Position numbers and translations under genes: made by a program
The notes under the pieces: generated by a model
Databases searched by the model: none
What the model was told of the DNA's origin: nothing
Seen by the model: the letters and a program-made list of their open reading frames with translations, nothing else
Assembly (NCBI GenBank): GCA_025350365.1
Contig: JANXXY010000188.1
Span: 1 to 48,709 of the forward strand
Source: Bacteroidales bacterium
GTDB lineage: Bacteria > Bacteroidota > Bacteroidia > Bacteroidales > JAAUTT01
Length of the DNA: 48,709 bases
Reading direction: 5' to 3'
Part shown: positions 32,508 through 41,354 of the stretch, piece by piece
How the letters are laid out: every line of letters begins with the position of its first letter
Position numbering within the stretch: the stretch's first letter is position 1

Positions 32508-34142
32508 TCACCGGATATGTTTGTTTATCATTTTAAACAATTCATCACGGTTTAATGGTTTGGTAATATAATCGTCGCATTTATACTCCATAGCTCTTTT
32601 GCGATCCTCGGGATAAGCATATGCTGTTTGTACAATAATGGGAATTGTGTTGTCTATGTCCCGCTTAATAATGCGTGATGCTTCTAATCCATTCATTTCC
32701 GGCATTTTAATATCCATAAGGATCAGATCAATATCCTCTGTTTTTTTGCAGACTTCGATTGCCTTAAGTCCATTTTCTGCATGTATCACAATAGCGCCAA
32801 GGTTTACAAGTATTTCATATAAATAGTGTAAATTGGAATCCTCGTCCTCAACCACAAGAATTTTTTTTCCTGTTAAATTGGTTTGTTGTATTGTGCCGTT
32901 AGCTTCCAAATTGTATGTATTATCTTTGGGTTTATAAACAATTGTAAAATAAAAATCGGATCCCTTGTCTGGCTCTGATTTTAGCCAGATTTTGCCACCG
33001 TGTAACTCTACAAATGCTTTAGAAATGGACAATCCTAAACCTGTTCCTCCATAAACATTTGTATCACTCTGGTCGGCCTGTCGAAAACGTTCGAAAATTA
33101 ACTCCTGAAATTCAGGTTTTATCCCAATGCCTGTATCAGAAACATAAAATTCAATAACGTCGTTTATAAGCCTGTACCCAAAATTAATTTCACCGTGTTT
33201 GGTGAATTTAATTGCATTAATAAGCAGGTTGTTTAATACCTGCCGGAGTTTAGTGTGGTCGGACACAATTTCGCAATCTATATCATTAAGCGTTTTGCCG
33301 GAATATAACTTCAGGCCTTTTTTTTCGGCAAATGGCCGAAAAAACATCTGCAATTCATCGATAAGAATATTCAGTGAAAACTTACTTTCACTCAAAGAAA
33401 TTTGACCCGATTCGATGCGGGAAATGTCAACTATATCATTGATAATTGACAAAAGTTGGTTACAACTATTATTTATAATTTCGACATATGACTTCCGGCT
33501 CTCATCGCCTACCGACTTATCCACCAGCAAACTTGCAAACCCGATGATCCCGTTCATTGGAGTTCTTATTTCATGGGAAATATTCGCCAGAAATGCGGTT
33601 TTCAATTTATCGCTTTCTTCGGCTTTGATTTTTGCATTTAAGAGTTCAACCTCTGTTTTTTTACGTTCGTTAATTTCCTGCTGAAGGCGCTCATTGGTAT
33701 CACACAACTCTGAGGTTCGTTCCTTCACCATAATCTCCAGTTGGGAACGGTATTTTTTCAATTCATCTTTCGATCTCTTTCTGAATATTGCATTTTCCAC
33801 TGTAACAGGCAACATCATCAGATAACTGCCCTGAATATCCTTGGTAAGATAGTCGTAAGCACCGGCTTTCATGGCCATAACAGCAGTTTCTTCGCTTCCC
33901 ATACCAGTAATAACGATGATCGGAACATCCTTTATAGTTTCTATTAGATCCATAACATTTCCATCGCCCAAATTGAAATCGGAAACGATACAATCAAACT
34001 TGGTTTCTATTGCCATTGATATTCCTTCGTTCAGGGAACAGGCAAGCTTGTAATCGAAATTGCACATGCTCTTTTTTGTTGACCTTTCAAAGGCCATTCT
34101 GTCGATGTAATCGTCTTCTATATAAAGAATTTTATATTCCAT
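32508..34142 (-). CDS. Hybrid histidine kinase, receiver-HisKA-HATPase-receiver
   Basis: 544 residues, no membrane segment, so cytoplasmic. Order: receiver (1-120, phospho-Asp55 in IVSDFNLGDGN), coiled-coil linker (about 125-175), HisKA with ISHEIRTPMNGIIGF (His about 188), HATPase_c with NLLINAIKFTKHGE, VSDTGIGIKPE and GTGLGLSISKAF, and a C-terminal receiver (phospho-Asp about 475 in LILMDIKMPEMNG, Lys in ITKPLNRDE). An N-terminal receiver means it can be driven by another kinase. The two upstream genes (single-domain regulator, PAS kinase) are co-oriented with a 4-base gap, giving a multistep phosphorelay. No output DNA-binding domain is present in the relay. Confidence 0.93.
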   Translation of the reverse strand: MEYKILYIEDDYIDRMAFERSTKKSMCNFDYKLACSLNEGISMAIETKFDCIVSDFNLGDGNVMDLIETIKDVPIIVITGMGSEETAVMAMKAGAYDYLTKDIQGSYLMMLPVTVENAIFRKRSKDELKKYRSQLEIMVKERTSELCDTNERLQQEINERKKTEVELLNAKIKAEESDKLKTAFLANISHEIRTPMNGIIGFASLLVDKSVGDESRKSYVEIINNSCNQLLSIINDIVDISRIESGQISLSESKFSLNILIDELQMFFRPFAEKKGLKLYSGKTLNDIDCEIVSDHTKLRQVLNNLLINAIKFTKHGEINFGYRLINDVIEFYVSDTGIGIKPEFQELIFERFRQADQSDTNVYGGTGLGLSISKAFVELHGGKIWLKSEPDKGSDFYFTIVYKPKDNTYNLEANGTIQQTNLTGKKILVVEDEDSNLHYLYEILVNLGAIVIHAENGLKAIEVCKKTEDIDLILMDIKMPEMNGLEASRIIKRDIDNTIPIIVQTAYAYPEDRKRAMEYKCDDYITKPLNRDELFKMINKHIR

Positions 34143-34146
34143 TTGT

Positions 34147-34566
34147 TTACCCGTTAAAAGGAAGAGCGCTAAGTGTCCAATACAAATCGATGGTTCTTAC
34201 TACCTCAACAAATTGCTTATAATCAACAGGTTTTAGCATATAACCGGCAATGCCCAGCTTAAATGTTTCGAGGCGATCCTGATCGTCAAGTGAAGTAGTA
34301 AGAACTACAACGGGAATAGAGCGTATATGATCTAATTTGTAACGTGCCTGTAAAAATTCAATTCCATTCATTTTAGGCATATTCAGATCAAGAAGAATAA
34401 TGCATGGCAAGTCAGTCTGATTTTCGTTAAGATAATCCAAAGCCTCTTCGCCATTTGTAACTGCAATTATTTGATTACTAATGCTTAATTCTTTTAAAGC
34501 CCGTTGAATGGTCAAAGCATCAATTTTATCATCCTCGACGAGCAAAATAGGTTTTTTACTGTTCAT
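34147..34566 (-). CDS. Single-domain response regulator (Rcp1/CheY-like)
   Basis: 139 residues, receiver only. ILLVEDDKIDALTIQRAL supplies the acidic pocket, IILLDLNMPKMNGIEFL the phospho-Asp, VVLTTS the Thr/Ser and GYMLKPVDYKQF the Lys. The long loop after helix 3 resembles phytochrome-associated Rcp1 regulators that pair with bacteriophytochrome-type kinases carrying an SHDLKAPLR H-box, as in the upstream gene. Starts within the last 4 bases of the PAS kinase gene. Probably shuttles phosphate from the PAS kinase to the hybrid kinase. Confidence 0.92.
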   Translation of the reverse strand: MNSKKPILLVEDDKIDALTIQRALKELSISNQIIAVTNGEEALDYLNENQTDLPCIILLDLNMPKMNGIEFLQARYKLDHIRSIPVVVLTTSLDDQDRLETFKLGIAGYMLKPVDYKQFVEVVRTIDLYWTLSALPFNG

Positions 34567-36914
34567 GTATTCTTTGTTTTAGGGAGTTTAAATTTAAACG
34601 TACTTCCTTTATCTTTCTCTGATTCAATCCAAATAGTACCTCCATAAAGTTCTACAATTTTTTTCACCAAAGCAAGACCCACTCCTGTACTTTCTTTCTC
34701 ATCTCTTGAAGTAAGTGTTTGAAATATCTGAAAAATTTTATCGAAGTACTTTTTGTCAATTCCCGGTCCATTATCAATTACATAAAACAATAATTCCTCA
34801 CCGTTCTCTTCATGTCCGATTTGTATATATCCAATGCTCTTATCCATAAACTTTATGGCATTACCTATAAGGTTTTGAAAAACCTGTCCAATCCGGATTT
34901 TATTAATCATCATTTCGGGTAATTGAGTAACAACCTCAATCGAAATATTCATTGGAGGTGAAAGCAAGTCAATAGTTTCTTTTACCACCTTTTTTATATC
35001 TACAAGTTCATCCTTTACAGCCTGTCTTCCAATACGGGAATATTGCAAAATAGCGTTAATGAGGCTTTCGAGCCGGTTTACTCTGCCTTTCATAAGCTCG
35101 ATCATTGCGAAACCTTCCTTGCCTAGCGCTTTAGCATAATCCATAATCAACCATTCCGCAAGCTGACTTATTCCTCGCAGAGGAGCCTTCAGATCGTGCG
35201 ATACAATATATGCAAATTCCGACAATTCTTTATTTATCATTTCAAACTGAACAGTTCTTTCAATCACCTTTTTTTCCAGATCAACATTTATATTTTTTAG
35301 TTTCTCTTCGGTATTTTTAAGATTAGTTATGTCGCTCATATATCCTTCCAGATACTGAATCTTGCCATTCTTTCGAATAGCATCGCCTACTTCTTCAATC
35401 CATATTATGGATCCGTTTGCATGTATTATTCTATAAATCAAATGAAATGGCAAATTTGCCGACAACGAATTATTAACTTCTGTATAAACCCTGTCTTTAT
35501 CATCAGGATGATATATATCAGCTAAACTTATTTCTTCATTATAAAACTGCTCTTTGGGATAGCCAACCAACTTATATATTGATTCGTTCATATAAATAGT
35601 TGTCCATTTTCTATCGTTTTTACACATGTAAATCACGCCCGTCAAATTTTCGGCCAACAACCTGAACTTTTCTTCACTCTCCACAAGTGCTTGATCTGAC
35701 TTTACCCGTTCCGAAATATCGGTAGAAACGCCAATTATACTTTCGATATTTCCGCGGCCGTCAAGCACTGGAGTAAATTGAGTTTCAAACACTATGTCGC
35801 CTATGTAAAGGTTTTGTTGGACCGATAATCCTGAAAGGGCCAGGTCTACCTTTCGGATAATGTTTGGATAATCCTTATAAATGTCTCTGAAAGCCTGACC
35901 AACAACCTCCCCGGGCTGCAGCCCAAGTTTTTCAAGTCCTTTACCGTCCGAGAAAGTAAAAACGCCTTCTTTATTAATAATAAATAAAACCAATGGGGCA
36001 TTGTGGATGATTGCTTTGAGACGTTGTTCGCTTTCAAAAAGGGCTTGTTCAGTTTTTTTCCGTTCGGTTATATCATCATAAGCGCCAAGTATGCCTATAA
36101 TTTCGCCTTTACTGTTTTTGAGGGGAACCTTACTGACATTCATCCAGCGCAGGCCTTTGTGATTAGTCTGAAGCTCTTCGTAATTTATTTTGGGTATGCC
36201 CGTTGTCATAATTTTTAAATCATCCAACCGGTAAATTTCTGCTTCAGCTGGGTCAAAACCAACATCAATTGCACTTATACCTATAACTTCCTTGGTTGAA
36301 TGTACGTTGGTATCACTTACAAATAAAGCATTGCCCCCCAACAGAATGGAATTTTTGTCCTTCCAGAATACCCGCACCGGAATACAATCTATAACAGCTT
36401 CTAGCATCCGCTGTGATTCATCTAAATCAATCTGCGCTCTTTTCCTTAATGTAATATCGCGGGAAGTTGAATGGATCTCAATAATGTGTCCATTTTTGTC
36501 GAATAAACTCTTAAGGATGGTTTCTACCCATACATAGTGTCCTTTTTTGTGCCTCATCCTATACTCTAATATATCCTCAACTGGATTTTTGAAAATGATG
36601 GCATGTGCATTTTTCACATATTGCACATCGTCAGGATGAAAATAATCATAAGGAATAGTTCCGATAAGCTCTTCAGGTTTATAGCCAAGAACTGATTCAA
36701 ATGATGGTGTGGCGTATAATATTGTGCCGTCGTAGGAATGTCTTGAAATAAGATCCGTTGAGTTTTCAGCCAGCAATCGAAAGTTATATTCTTTTTCTTC
36801 CGGATTGTCAAATTTTACTACTTCCCGGAGATGTTGGTTTTCCTTCCGAAGTTCACCTAGCTCTGTTTGCAATAACTGCAACTGCGCCTCTAATAGTTTG
36901 AATTTATCTGCCAT
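34563..36914 (-). CDS. Multi-PAS sensor histidine kinase (phytochrome-type H-box)
   Basis: 783 residues using the ATG at 36912-36914. An in-frame start 87 bases upstream would add a hydrophobic stretch, but a coiled coil (ADKFKLLEAQLQLLQTELGELRKEN) is a better N-terminus, and a TACATTTA near-consensus box at 36953-36960 lies inside the longer version. Order: coiled coil; PAS 1 (DLISRHSYDGTILYATPSFE); PAS 2; PAS 3; PAS 4 (VIYMCKNDRKWTTIYMNESI) with PAC segments between; HisKA with FAYIVSHDLKAPLRGIS (His about 572); HATPase_c with NLIGNAIKFMDKS, VIDNGPGIDKKYF and TGVGLALVKKI. No haem or flavin motif is evident, so the ligand is unknown. Soluble. Heads the three-gene relay. Confidence 0.92.
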   Translation of the reverse strand: MADKFKLLEAQLQLLQTELGELRKENQHLREVVKFDNPEEKEYNFRLLAENSTDLISRHSYDGTILYATPSFESVLGYKPEELIGTIPYDYFHPDDVQYVKNAHAIIFKNPVEDILEYRMRHKKGHYVWVETILKSLFDKNGHIIEIHSTSRDITLRKRAQIDLDESQRMLEAVIDCIPVRVFWKDKNSILLGGNALFVSDTNVHSTKEVIGISAIDVGFDPAEAEIYRLDDLKIMTTGIPKINYEELQTNHKGLRWMNVSKVPLKNSKGEIIGILGAYDDITERKKTEQALFESEQRLKAIIHNAPLVLFIINKEGVFTFSDGKGLEKLGLQPGEVVGQAFRDIYKDYPNIIRKVDLALSGLSVQQNLYIGDIVFETQFTPVLDGRGNIESIIGVSTDISERVKSDQALVESEEKFRLLAENLTGVIYMCKNDRKWTTIYMNESIYKLVGYPKEQFYNEEISLADIYHPDDKDRVYTEVNNSLSANLPFHLIYRIIHANGSIIWIEEVGDAIRKNGKIQYLEGYMSDITNLKNTEEKLKNINVDLEKKVIERTVQFEMINKELSEFAYIVSHDLKAPLRGISQLAEWLIMDYAKALGKEGFAMIELMKGRVNRLESLINAILQYSRIGRQAVKDELVDIKKVVKETIDLLSPPMNISIEVVTQLPEMMINKIRIGQVFQNLIGNAIKFMDKSIGYIQIGHEENGEELLFYVIDNGPGIDKKYFDKIFQIFQTLTSRDEKESTGVGLALVKKIVELYGGTIWIESEKDKGSTFKFKLPKTKNT

Positions 36915-37034
36915 CCCTATTGTTAATGCTACAATTAACAAATTAACTTTACTAAATGTACTAATTAAATTTAGATAATAAGAGAAAATCTTGTACCACA
37001 TCGTTGTTTTTCTTCACACTTTGTATGATTATTG

Positions 37035-37042
37035 TAACTTTG
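37035..37042 (+). promoter_or_regulatory. Bacteroidota -7 box for cmk
   Basis: TAACTTTG, exact TAnnTTTG match, 22 bases before the cmk start codon, in the 150-base divergent gap with the PAS kinase gene. Confidence 0.55.
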
Positions 37043-37064
37043 CCCGTTATTTTGAAATTTTTTC

Positions 37065-37757
37065 ATGATTAAATTAAAAACTCCAATTGTAATTGCCATT
37101 GATGGGCATTCATCGTGTGGGAAAAGCAGTTTTGCCAAAAACATTGCCTGTGAATTAAACTATCTTTATATCGATAGCGGCGCTATGTACCGCGCTTTTA
37201 CCTTATTCGCCATGCACCGCGGATTTCTGATGAATGGAATAGCTAATGATAGTGAGTTGGAAAAAAACATTCATAACATCAACATCGATTTTAAAAAAAC
37301 CTGCAATTCTGCTTATGAAACTTATTTGAATGGCGAAAATGTAGAAAATGCAATTCGAACAATGCCGGTATCCGAGAACGTAAGTGAAATAAGTAAGATA
37401 AAATCAGTTAGGTCGAGGCTTGTTGCATTGCAGCAAAAAATGGGCGAACGGAAGGAAATAGTGATGGATGGCCGTGACATAGGGACGGTTGTATTTCCAA
37501 ACGCCGAACTAAAACTTTTTATGACCGCCAACCTCGAAGTAAGAGCTCAACGCAGATATAATGAATTAATGGAAAAAGGCACTTCCGTTTTGTTATCCGA
37601 AGTACGTGACAATTTAGCTCAACGGGATTTTATTGATGAGAACCGCTTAGAGAGCCCGTTAAAAATGGCTGATGATGCTATAATATTAGATAATTCAAAC
37701 CTTACCCCCCTGCAACAAATGGAATGGTTTAAAAAATTAGTTGAAAAATTTGAATGA
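37065..37757 (+). CDS. cmk: Cytidylate kinase Cmk
   Basis: Phosphorylates CMP and dCMP with ATP. 230 residues, normal. P-loop AIDGHSSCGKSSFAK (the usual middle GSG is SCG but the K-S remains), YIDSGAMYRAFTLFA, the NMP-binding VSEISKIKSVRSRLVALQQ segment, MDGRDIGTVVFPNAELKLFMTA, and the lid RAQRRYNE with RDFIDENRLESPL; all are cytidylate kinase landmarks. Forms a likely transcription unit with ispH 36 bases downstream, an order known in Bacteroidota. Secure. Confidence 0.96.
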   Translation: MIKLKTPIVIAIDGHSSCGKSSFAKNIACELNYLYIDSGAMYRAFTLFAMHRGFLMNGIANDSELEKNIHNINIDFKKTCNSAYETYLNGENVENAIRTMPVSENVSEISKIKSVRSRLVALQQKMGERKEIVMDGRDIGTVVFPNAELKLFMTANLEVRAQRRYNELMEKGTSVLLSEVRDNLAQRDFIDENRLESPLKMADDAIILDNSNLTPLQQMEWFKKLVEKFE

Positions 37758-37781
37758 TGCTGTTTGAAAACACAGTTTTAA

Positions 37782-37789
37782 TATCTTTG
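37782..37789 (+). promoter_or_regulatory. -7 box immediately before ispH, possible leaderless start
   Basis: TATCTTTG, exact TAnnTTTG match, ends 4 bases before the ispH ATG. Transcription from it would start at or next to the ATG. A TTTG at 37763-37766 is upstream but at 15 instead of 19-20 bases. Confidence 0.4.
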
Positions 37790-37793
37790 TGCG

Positions 37794-38672
37794 ATGCTGG
37801 TTGAAATAGACAACAAATCTGGATTCTGTTATGGTGTAGTTAAAACAATTAAACTGGCCGAAGATGCGCTTGCCGAGGGGTTGGCGGTGTATTGTTTGGG
37901 GGATATTGTGCATAACGAAGAAGAAGTTGAGAGGTTGAAATCCAAAGGACTTTTAATTATCAATCGCGAGGAATTGCAGGATATTCATAATGCAAAAATT
38001 CTGATTCGCGCCCATGGCGAGCCGCCTGCCACTTATCAGACGATAGAAAATAACACCAATTTTCTTACGGACGGCACCTGCCCTATTGTTCTTCAATTAC
38101 AAAAAAAAGTACATACGGTTTGGGAAGAGATTAAAGAAAAACAAGGTCAGGTAATTATATACGGAAAAGAAGGACATGCCGAAGTTAAAGGTCTTGTTGG
38201 ACAAACTGAAGGACATGCAATTGTAATTGACAACATTAGTGATTTGGAACAAATTGATTTTTCGAAACCCGTGGCACTTTTTGCACAAACCACTCAACCA
38301 CCTGCGGGTTATGAGGACATTGCCAATGCAATTCGGCAGAACATGATGACTTATTTTCAGGTAGATAATATGCCCCTAAAAATCGTAAATTCTATTTGCG
38401 GTTATGTGTCAAAACGCGGTGAGCATTTGGCTGAGTTTTCGAAAAATTACGAAGTGGTAATTTTTGTTAGCGGCATTAATAGTTCAAACGGAAAAGTTCT
38501 TGTGGAAATTTGCCGGAAAAATAACTCAAATACCTACCTGATATCCAAACCTGAAGAACTGAACTCTGGTTGGTTCAAAAACGTCAAGTCGGTGGGAATA
38601 TGCGGAGCAACCTCAACCCCACAATGGTTGATGGAAAATATTTTACAAAAAATAAAAGATATAAATTTTTAA
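37794..38672 (+). CDS. ispH: 4-hydroxy-3-methylbut-2-enyl diphosphate reductase IspH
   Basis: Last step of the MEP isoprenoid pathway, reducing HMBPP to IPP and DMAPP with an iron-sulfur cluster. 292 residues, stand-alone type. The three cluster cysteines are in GFCYGV (Cys12), DGTCPIV (about 101) and NSICGYVSK (about 201). Substrate-binding features: GDIVHNEEEV, RAHGEPPATY, YGKEGHAEVKGL, FAQTTQ, VSGINSSNGKVL and ICGATSTPQWLM. The third-cysteine context (SICGY) departs from the common TICxAT, but the cysteine is present. Follows cmk; a -7 box directly at its start may give independent, leaderless transcription. Confidence 0.95.
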   Translation: MLVEIDNKSGFCYGVVKTIKLAEDALAEGLAVYCLGDIVHNEEEVERLKSKGLLIINREELQDIHNAKILIRAHGEPPATYQTIENNTNFLTDGTCPIVLQLQKKVHTVWEEIKEKQGQVIIYGKEGHAEVKGLVGQTEGHAIVIDNISDLEQIDFSKPVALFAQTTQPPAGYEDIANAIRQNMMTYFQVDNMPLKIVNSICGYVSKRGEHLAEFSKNYEVVIFVSGINSSNGKVLVEICRKNNSNTYLISKPEELNSGWFKNVKSVGICGATSTPQWLMENILQKIKDINF

Positions 38673-38737
38673 AGTAATTTTAAGAGAAACATATAGTTAG
38701 TATTTATAGAGTAACGATTAATTTATAATTTGTTTGT

Positions 38738-39715
38738 ATGGCAAAAATTAAGAACCTGGGTGTATTAACTTCCGGCGGCGATGCTCCGGGAATGAACGCT
38801 GCAATTCGAGCCGTAACCCGTGCTGCAATTTTCAATAATATTGAGGTATTTGGTATCCGCAGGGGATATGAAGGAATGATTGATGGAGATATAGAAAAAC
38901 TTGAATCGAAGGATGTGAGCGGAATCATCCAAAAAGGCGGAACAATGCTTAAAACGGCACGTTCTGCTCGTTTCCGCACTCCTGAAGGTAGAAAGCAAGC
39001 ATATGAAAACCTTGAAAAATTTGGCATTGACGCACTTGTGGTAATTGGCGGTGACGGATCGTTTACAGGAGCCAGTATTCTCTCACAGGAATATAATATT
39101 CCGATAATCGGCATTCCGGGAACTATCGATAACGACTTGTATGGAACGGATTATACCATAGGTTACGACACCTGTTTAAATACAGTAATTGAAGCTGTTG
39201 ATAAAATTCGGGATACTGCCAGCTCCCATAATCGTATCTTTTTTATTGAGGTAATGGGTCGCGATGCAGGGTTTGTGGCTCTCGAAAGCGGCATTGCCAC
39301 TGGTGCAGAGGTTATTATGATTCCTGAAGTGAAAAATCAGATGGTCGAATTACGCGAATTTCTTTCGCAACGTGCAAAATCCAACAAATCAAGCATTATC
39401 ATATGCGCTGAAGGCGACGATGAAGGTAATGCATACGAAATTGCAAAAAAAGTAGAATCCGAATTTCCTCAATTCGACATACGAGTAACCATTTTGGGAC
39501 ACATTCAGCGCGGTGGTTCGCCATCAAGCTACGACCGGGTTTCTGCAAGCCGCATGGGCGTGGCAGCAGTGGAAGCATTGCTCGACGACCAAAAAAGCAT
39601 TATGGTAGGTTTAAGTAATGGCCAGATTGTGCATGTACCACTAAACAAAACAGTTAAAATGCACAAAGGAGTTCCTAAGAGCTTACTGGATGTAGCACAT
39701 ATTCTGGCAATATAG
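38738..39715 (+). CDS. pfkA: ATP-dependent 6-phosphofructokinase PfkA
   Basis: Commits fructose-6-phosphate to glycolysis. 325 residues, bacterial PfkA size. Motifs: GVLTSGGDAPGMNAAIRAV, VVIGGDGSFTGAS, the catalytic PGTIDNDLYGTDYTIGYDT (Asp base in TIDND), EVMGRDAGFVAL, and LGHIQRGGSPSSYDRV. The ATP type is indicated by the Gly in GGDGS and the Gly in PGTIDND, where pyrophosphate-dependent enzymes have Asp and Lys. A separate gene 65 bases after ispH. Secure. Confidence 0.97.
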   Translation: MAKIKNLGVLTSGGDAPGMNAAIRAVTRAAIFNNIEVFGIRRGYEGMIDGDIEKLESKDVSGIIQKGGTMLKTARSARFRTPEGRKQAYENLEKFGIDALVVIGGDGSFTGASILSQEYNIPIIGIPGTIDNDLYGTDYTIGYDTCLNTVIEAVDKIRDTASSHNRIFFIEVMGRDAGFVALESGIATGAEVIMIPEVKNQMVELREFLSQRAKSNKSSIIICAEGDDEGNAYEIAKKVESEFPQFDIRVTILGHIQRGGSPSSYDRVSASRMGVAAVEALLDDQKSIMVGLSNGQIVHVPLNKTVKMHKGVPKSLLDVAHILAI

Positions 39716-39732
39716 AATTAGTTATAATAGAC

Positions 39733-39876
39733 ATGTTTGCATATTCGATCGTCAGAAAAATTAGTTTTCGTAAATATCGAGAAGTAAATTTACATAGATT
39801 AATAATGTGTTTAGTAATTTTTACGATCGTATTGTTAGACGGAATGTGGGCTGTCTTTAAAGAAAATAATCTGTGA
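39733..39876 (+). CDS. Possible small membrane protein, 47 codons
   Basis: ATG-to-TGA frame starting 17 bases after the pfkA stop. The translation has a basic N-terminus (SIVRKISFRKYREVNLHR), one hydrophobic segment (LIMCLVIFTIVLL) and a short tail (DGMWAVFKENNL), which is the layout of a single-pass small protein. Against it: an inverted repeat lies inside the frame, no promoter or ribosome site was seen, and a 47-codon frame can occur by chance. Unrecognised. Confidence 0.3.
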   Translation: MFAYSIVRKISFRKYREVNLHRLIMCLVIFTIVLLDGMWAVFKENNL

Positions 39877-39940
39877 CAATAATTGATTACTTTTTTTTGA
39901 AAAATGTTTAATTCTTCTTTGACAGTTTAAATATATGAAT

Positions 39941-39988
39941 GATTTTTCAGCTTTTCCCCAATCCATGAAGGGAGAAAGCTGAGAAATC
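39941..39988. repeat. Long imperfect hairpin
   Basis: Left arm 39941-39959 (GATTTTTCAGCTTTTCCCC) and right arm 39970-39988 pair over 18 of 19 positions (two G-T, one mismatch at C39956/A39973), with loop AATCCATGAA. No T-run follows, so it is not an ordinary terminator; it could be an RNA structure, a protein site or an element end. Confidence 0.65.
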
Positions 39989-40160
39989 AACTTATTTCAT
40001 GCAGGAATTTAGTAAAACCAGATGATTTTTCTAAAGTGTGAAAGAAGAAATAATGTAACAATTCAAACGAAAGCTAAAGAAGATTTCGCACCAATGTTTA
40101 GCAAACAGCGGCACATATAGAATAAGGAAAATAAAAAAATAAAAATATTTTTTTATTTTG

Positions 40161-40168
40161 TATTTTTG
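40161..40168 (+). promoter_or_regulatory. -7 box directly before the ImmA/IrrE gene
   Basis: TATTTTTG, exact TAnnTTTG match, ends 7 bases before the ATG, so the transcript would have almost no leader. The surrounding bases are nearly all A/T. Confidence 0.45.
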
Positions 40169-40175
40169 AAATTAA

Positions 40176-41354
40176 ATGGCAAACAAAGCATATATAACCC
40201 CAAATGTTCTTAAATGGGCACGAGAATCTTCAAGGATGTCCGAAGAAACTGCAGCTGCCAAAGTATTTGTTACTGAGGATAAACTTAAAGAGTGGGAATT
40301 AGGATCAAGCCAACCGACAATTAAACAGGCACAGACCTTGGCCAAGTCTTATAAACGACCATTTGCATTATTTTTTCTTCCTGAAGTTCCAAGGGACTTT
40401 CAACCTTTACAAGATTATAGAAAAAAGGGAGCAAAAGCACTTACTACTTCTTCTATTTTCATAATTAGGGAAATACAACAAAAACAGAATTGGATAAGTG
40501 ACGTTTTTGTCGAAAATAAAGAAAATAAATTGCCTTATGTAGGTAGGTTTTCGTTCAAGGACAATCCTGTTACAGTTGCAAATGACATTTTGAAAACATT
40601 AGGCATAAACCCCTTACGTTATAATACAGACAATCCCATAAGAGAATGGATATATGCAGCTGAATCAAAAGGAATATTCATTTCTCGTTCAAGTTTTATT
40701 CATTCGAGACTCAAATTAGATTCAGAAGAATTGCAAGGTTTTGCCATTTCAGACGCCTATGCACCGTTTGTTTTTGTTAATTCAGAAGATTGGAATGCTC
40801 CCCAGTTATTTACGCTTGTTCACGAACTTGCTCATGTTTGGATTGCTGAAACTGGAATTTCAAATGATGTAGAACCTGAGATAAAAAATAAAGATAAATT
40901 TCATCCTGTAGAGCTTTTCTGCAATCAAGTTGCTGCAAATGCTTTAATTCCTCATGAATTGATCTCTAATCTGGACAGCAATATTTACCAAAATGCGAGA
41001 GAAGTTTTTAAAGTTGCAAAGACCATTGGCGTGAGCTCATTTGCATTTCTGGTGAGGGCATTTAACATGAATATAATTTCAGATACAACTTATCAAAAAT
41101 TAAAACGCGAAGCTGAAATAGATTTCTCTGCTTTTCTTAAAAGAGAGTCAGAAAAAAAAGCAAAACAAAAAGATAAAATTAAGTCTGGCGAACCCAATTA
41201 TTATCTTTTACAATTGAATAGAAATAGCAGACTATTTACCCAAACTATATTGGATGCATTTCATGGTGGATTTATTGAGCCAACAGTAGCTAGTAATCTT
41301 CTTAATGTTCAGGTAAATAAATTTCGAAAATTAGAAGCACAATTATTTAAATGA
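40176..41354 (+). CDS. HTH (Xre)-ImmA/IrrE-family metallopeptidase
   Basis: 392 residues. N-terminal Xre-type helix-turn-helix (about 10-60: VLKWARESSRMSEETAAAKV ... LKEWELGSSQPTIKQAQTLA), then an ImmA/IrrE peptidase domain (COG2856) with zinc motif VHELAHVWI (HExxH about residue 215) and the third-ligand region ELFCNQVAANALIPHELI. Relatives cleave phage or stress repressors. The stop overlaps the DUF4411 start by 4 bases (ATGA), the usual arrangement for an antitoxin-like regulator followed by a toxin-like protein. The pair lies between core genes pfkA and priA, suggesting insertion. Direct target unknown. Confidence 0.9.
   Translation: MANKAYITPNVLKWARESSRMSEETAAAKVFVTEDKLKEWELGSSQPTIKQAQTLAKSYKRPFALFFLPEVPRDFQPLQDYRKKGAKALTTSSIFIIREIQQKQNWISDVFVENKENKLPYVGRFSFKDNPVTVANDILKTLGINPLRYNTDNPIREWIYAAESKGIFISRSSFIHSRLKLDSEELQGFAISDAYAPFVFVNSEDWNAPQLFTLVHELAHVWIAETGISNDVEPEIKNKDKFHPVELFCNQVAANALIPHELISNLDSNIYQNAREVFKVAKTIGVSSFAFLVRAFNMNIISDTTYQKLKREAEIDFSAFLKRESEKKAKQKDKIKSGEPNYYLLQLNRNSRLFTQTILDAFHGGFIEPTVASNLLNVQVNKFRKLEAQLFK

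Larger units (their letters stand above)
39716..40175. other. 460-base stretch with inverted repeats and a possible 47-codon ORF
   Basis: No gene of normal length. It holds a short open frame (39733-39876), an inverted repeat within it (39743-39763 / 39815-39832, ATnCGATCGT...AAAAATTA type) and a long hairpin (39941-39988). The last 40 bases are A/T-only and carry the -7 box of the ImmA gene. It separates core pfkA from the ImmA/DUF4411 pair. Confidence 0.5.

Noticed and set aside
36915..37001. Longer start for the PAS kinase
   Set aside because: Would add 29 hydrophobic residues ahead of a coiled coil and run through a near-consensus promoter box; the ATG at 36914 is more natural.
38704..39114. 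Minus-strand frame of 136 codons over pfkA
   Set aside because: Antisense shadow of a conserved glycolytic gene; Ser/Pro-rich translation without domain features.
38738..39715. Pyrophosphate-dependent phosphofructokinase
   Set aside because: GGDGS and PGTIDND carry the glycines of ATP-dependent enzymes instead of Asp and Lys.
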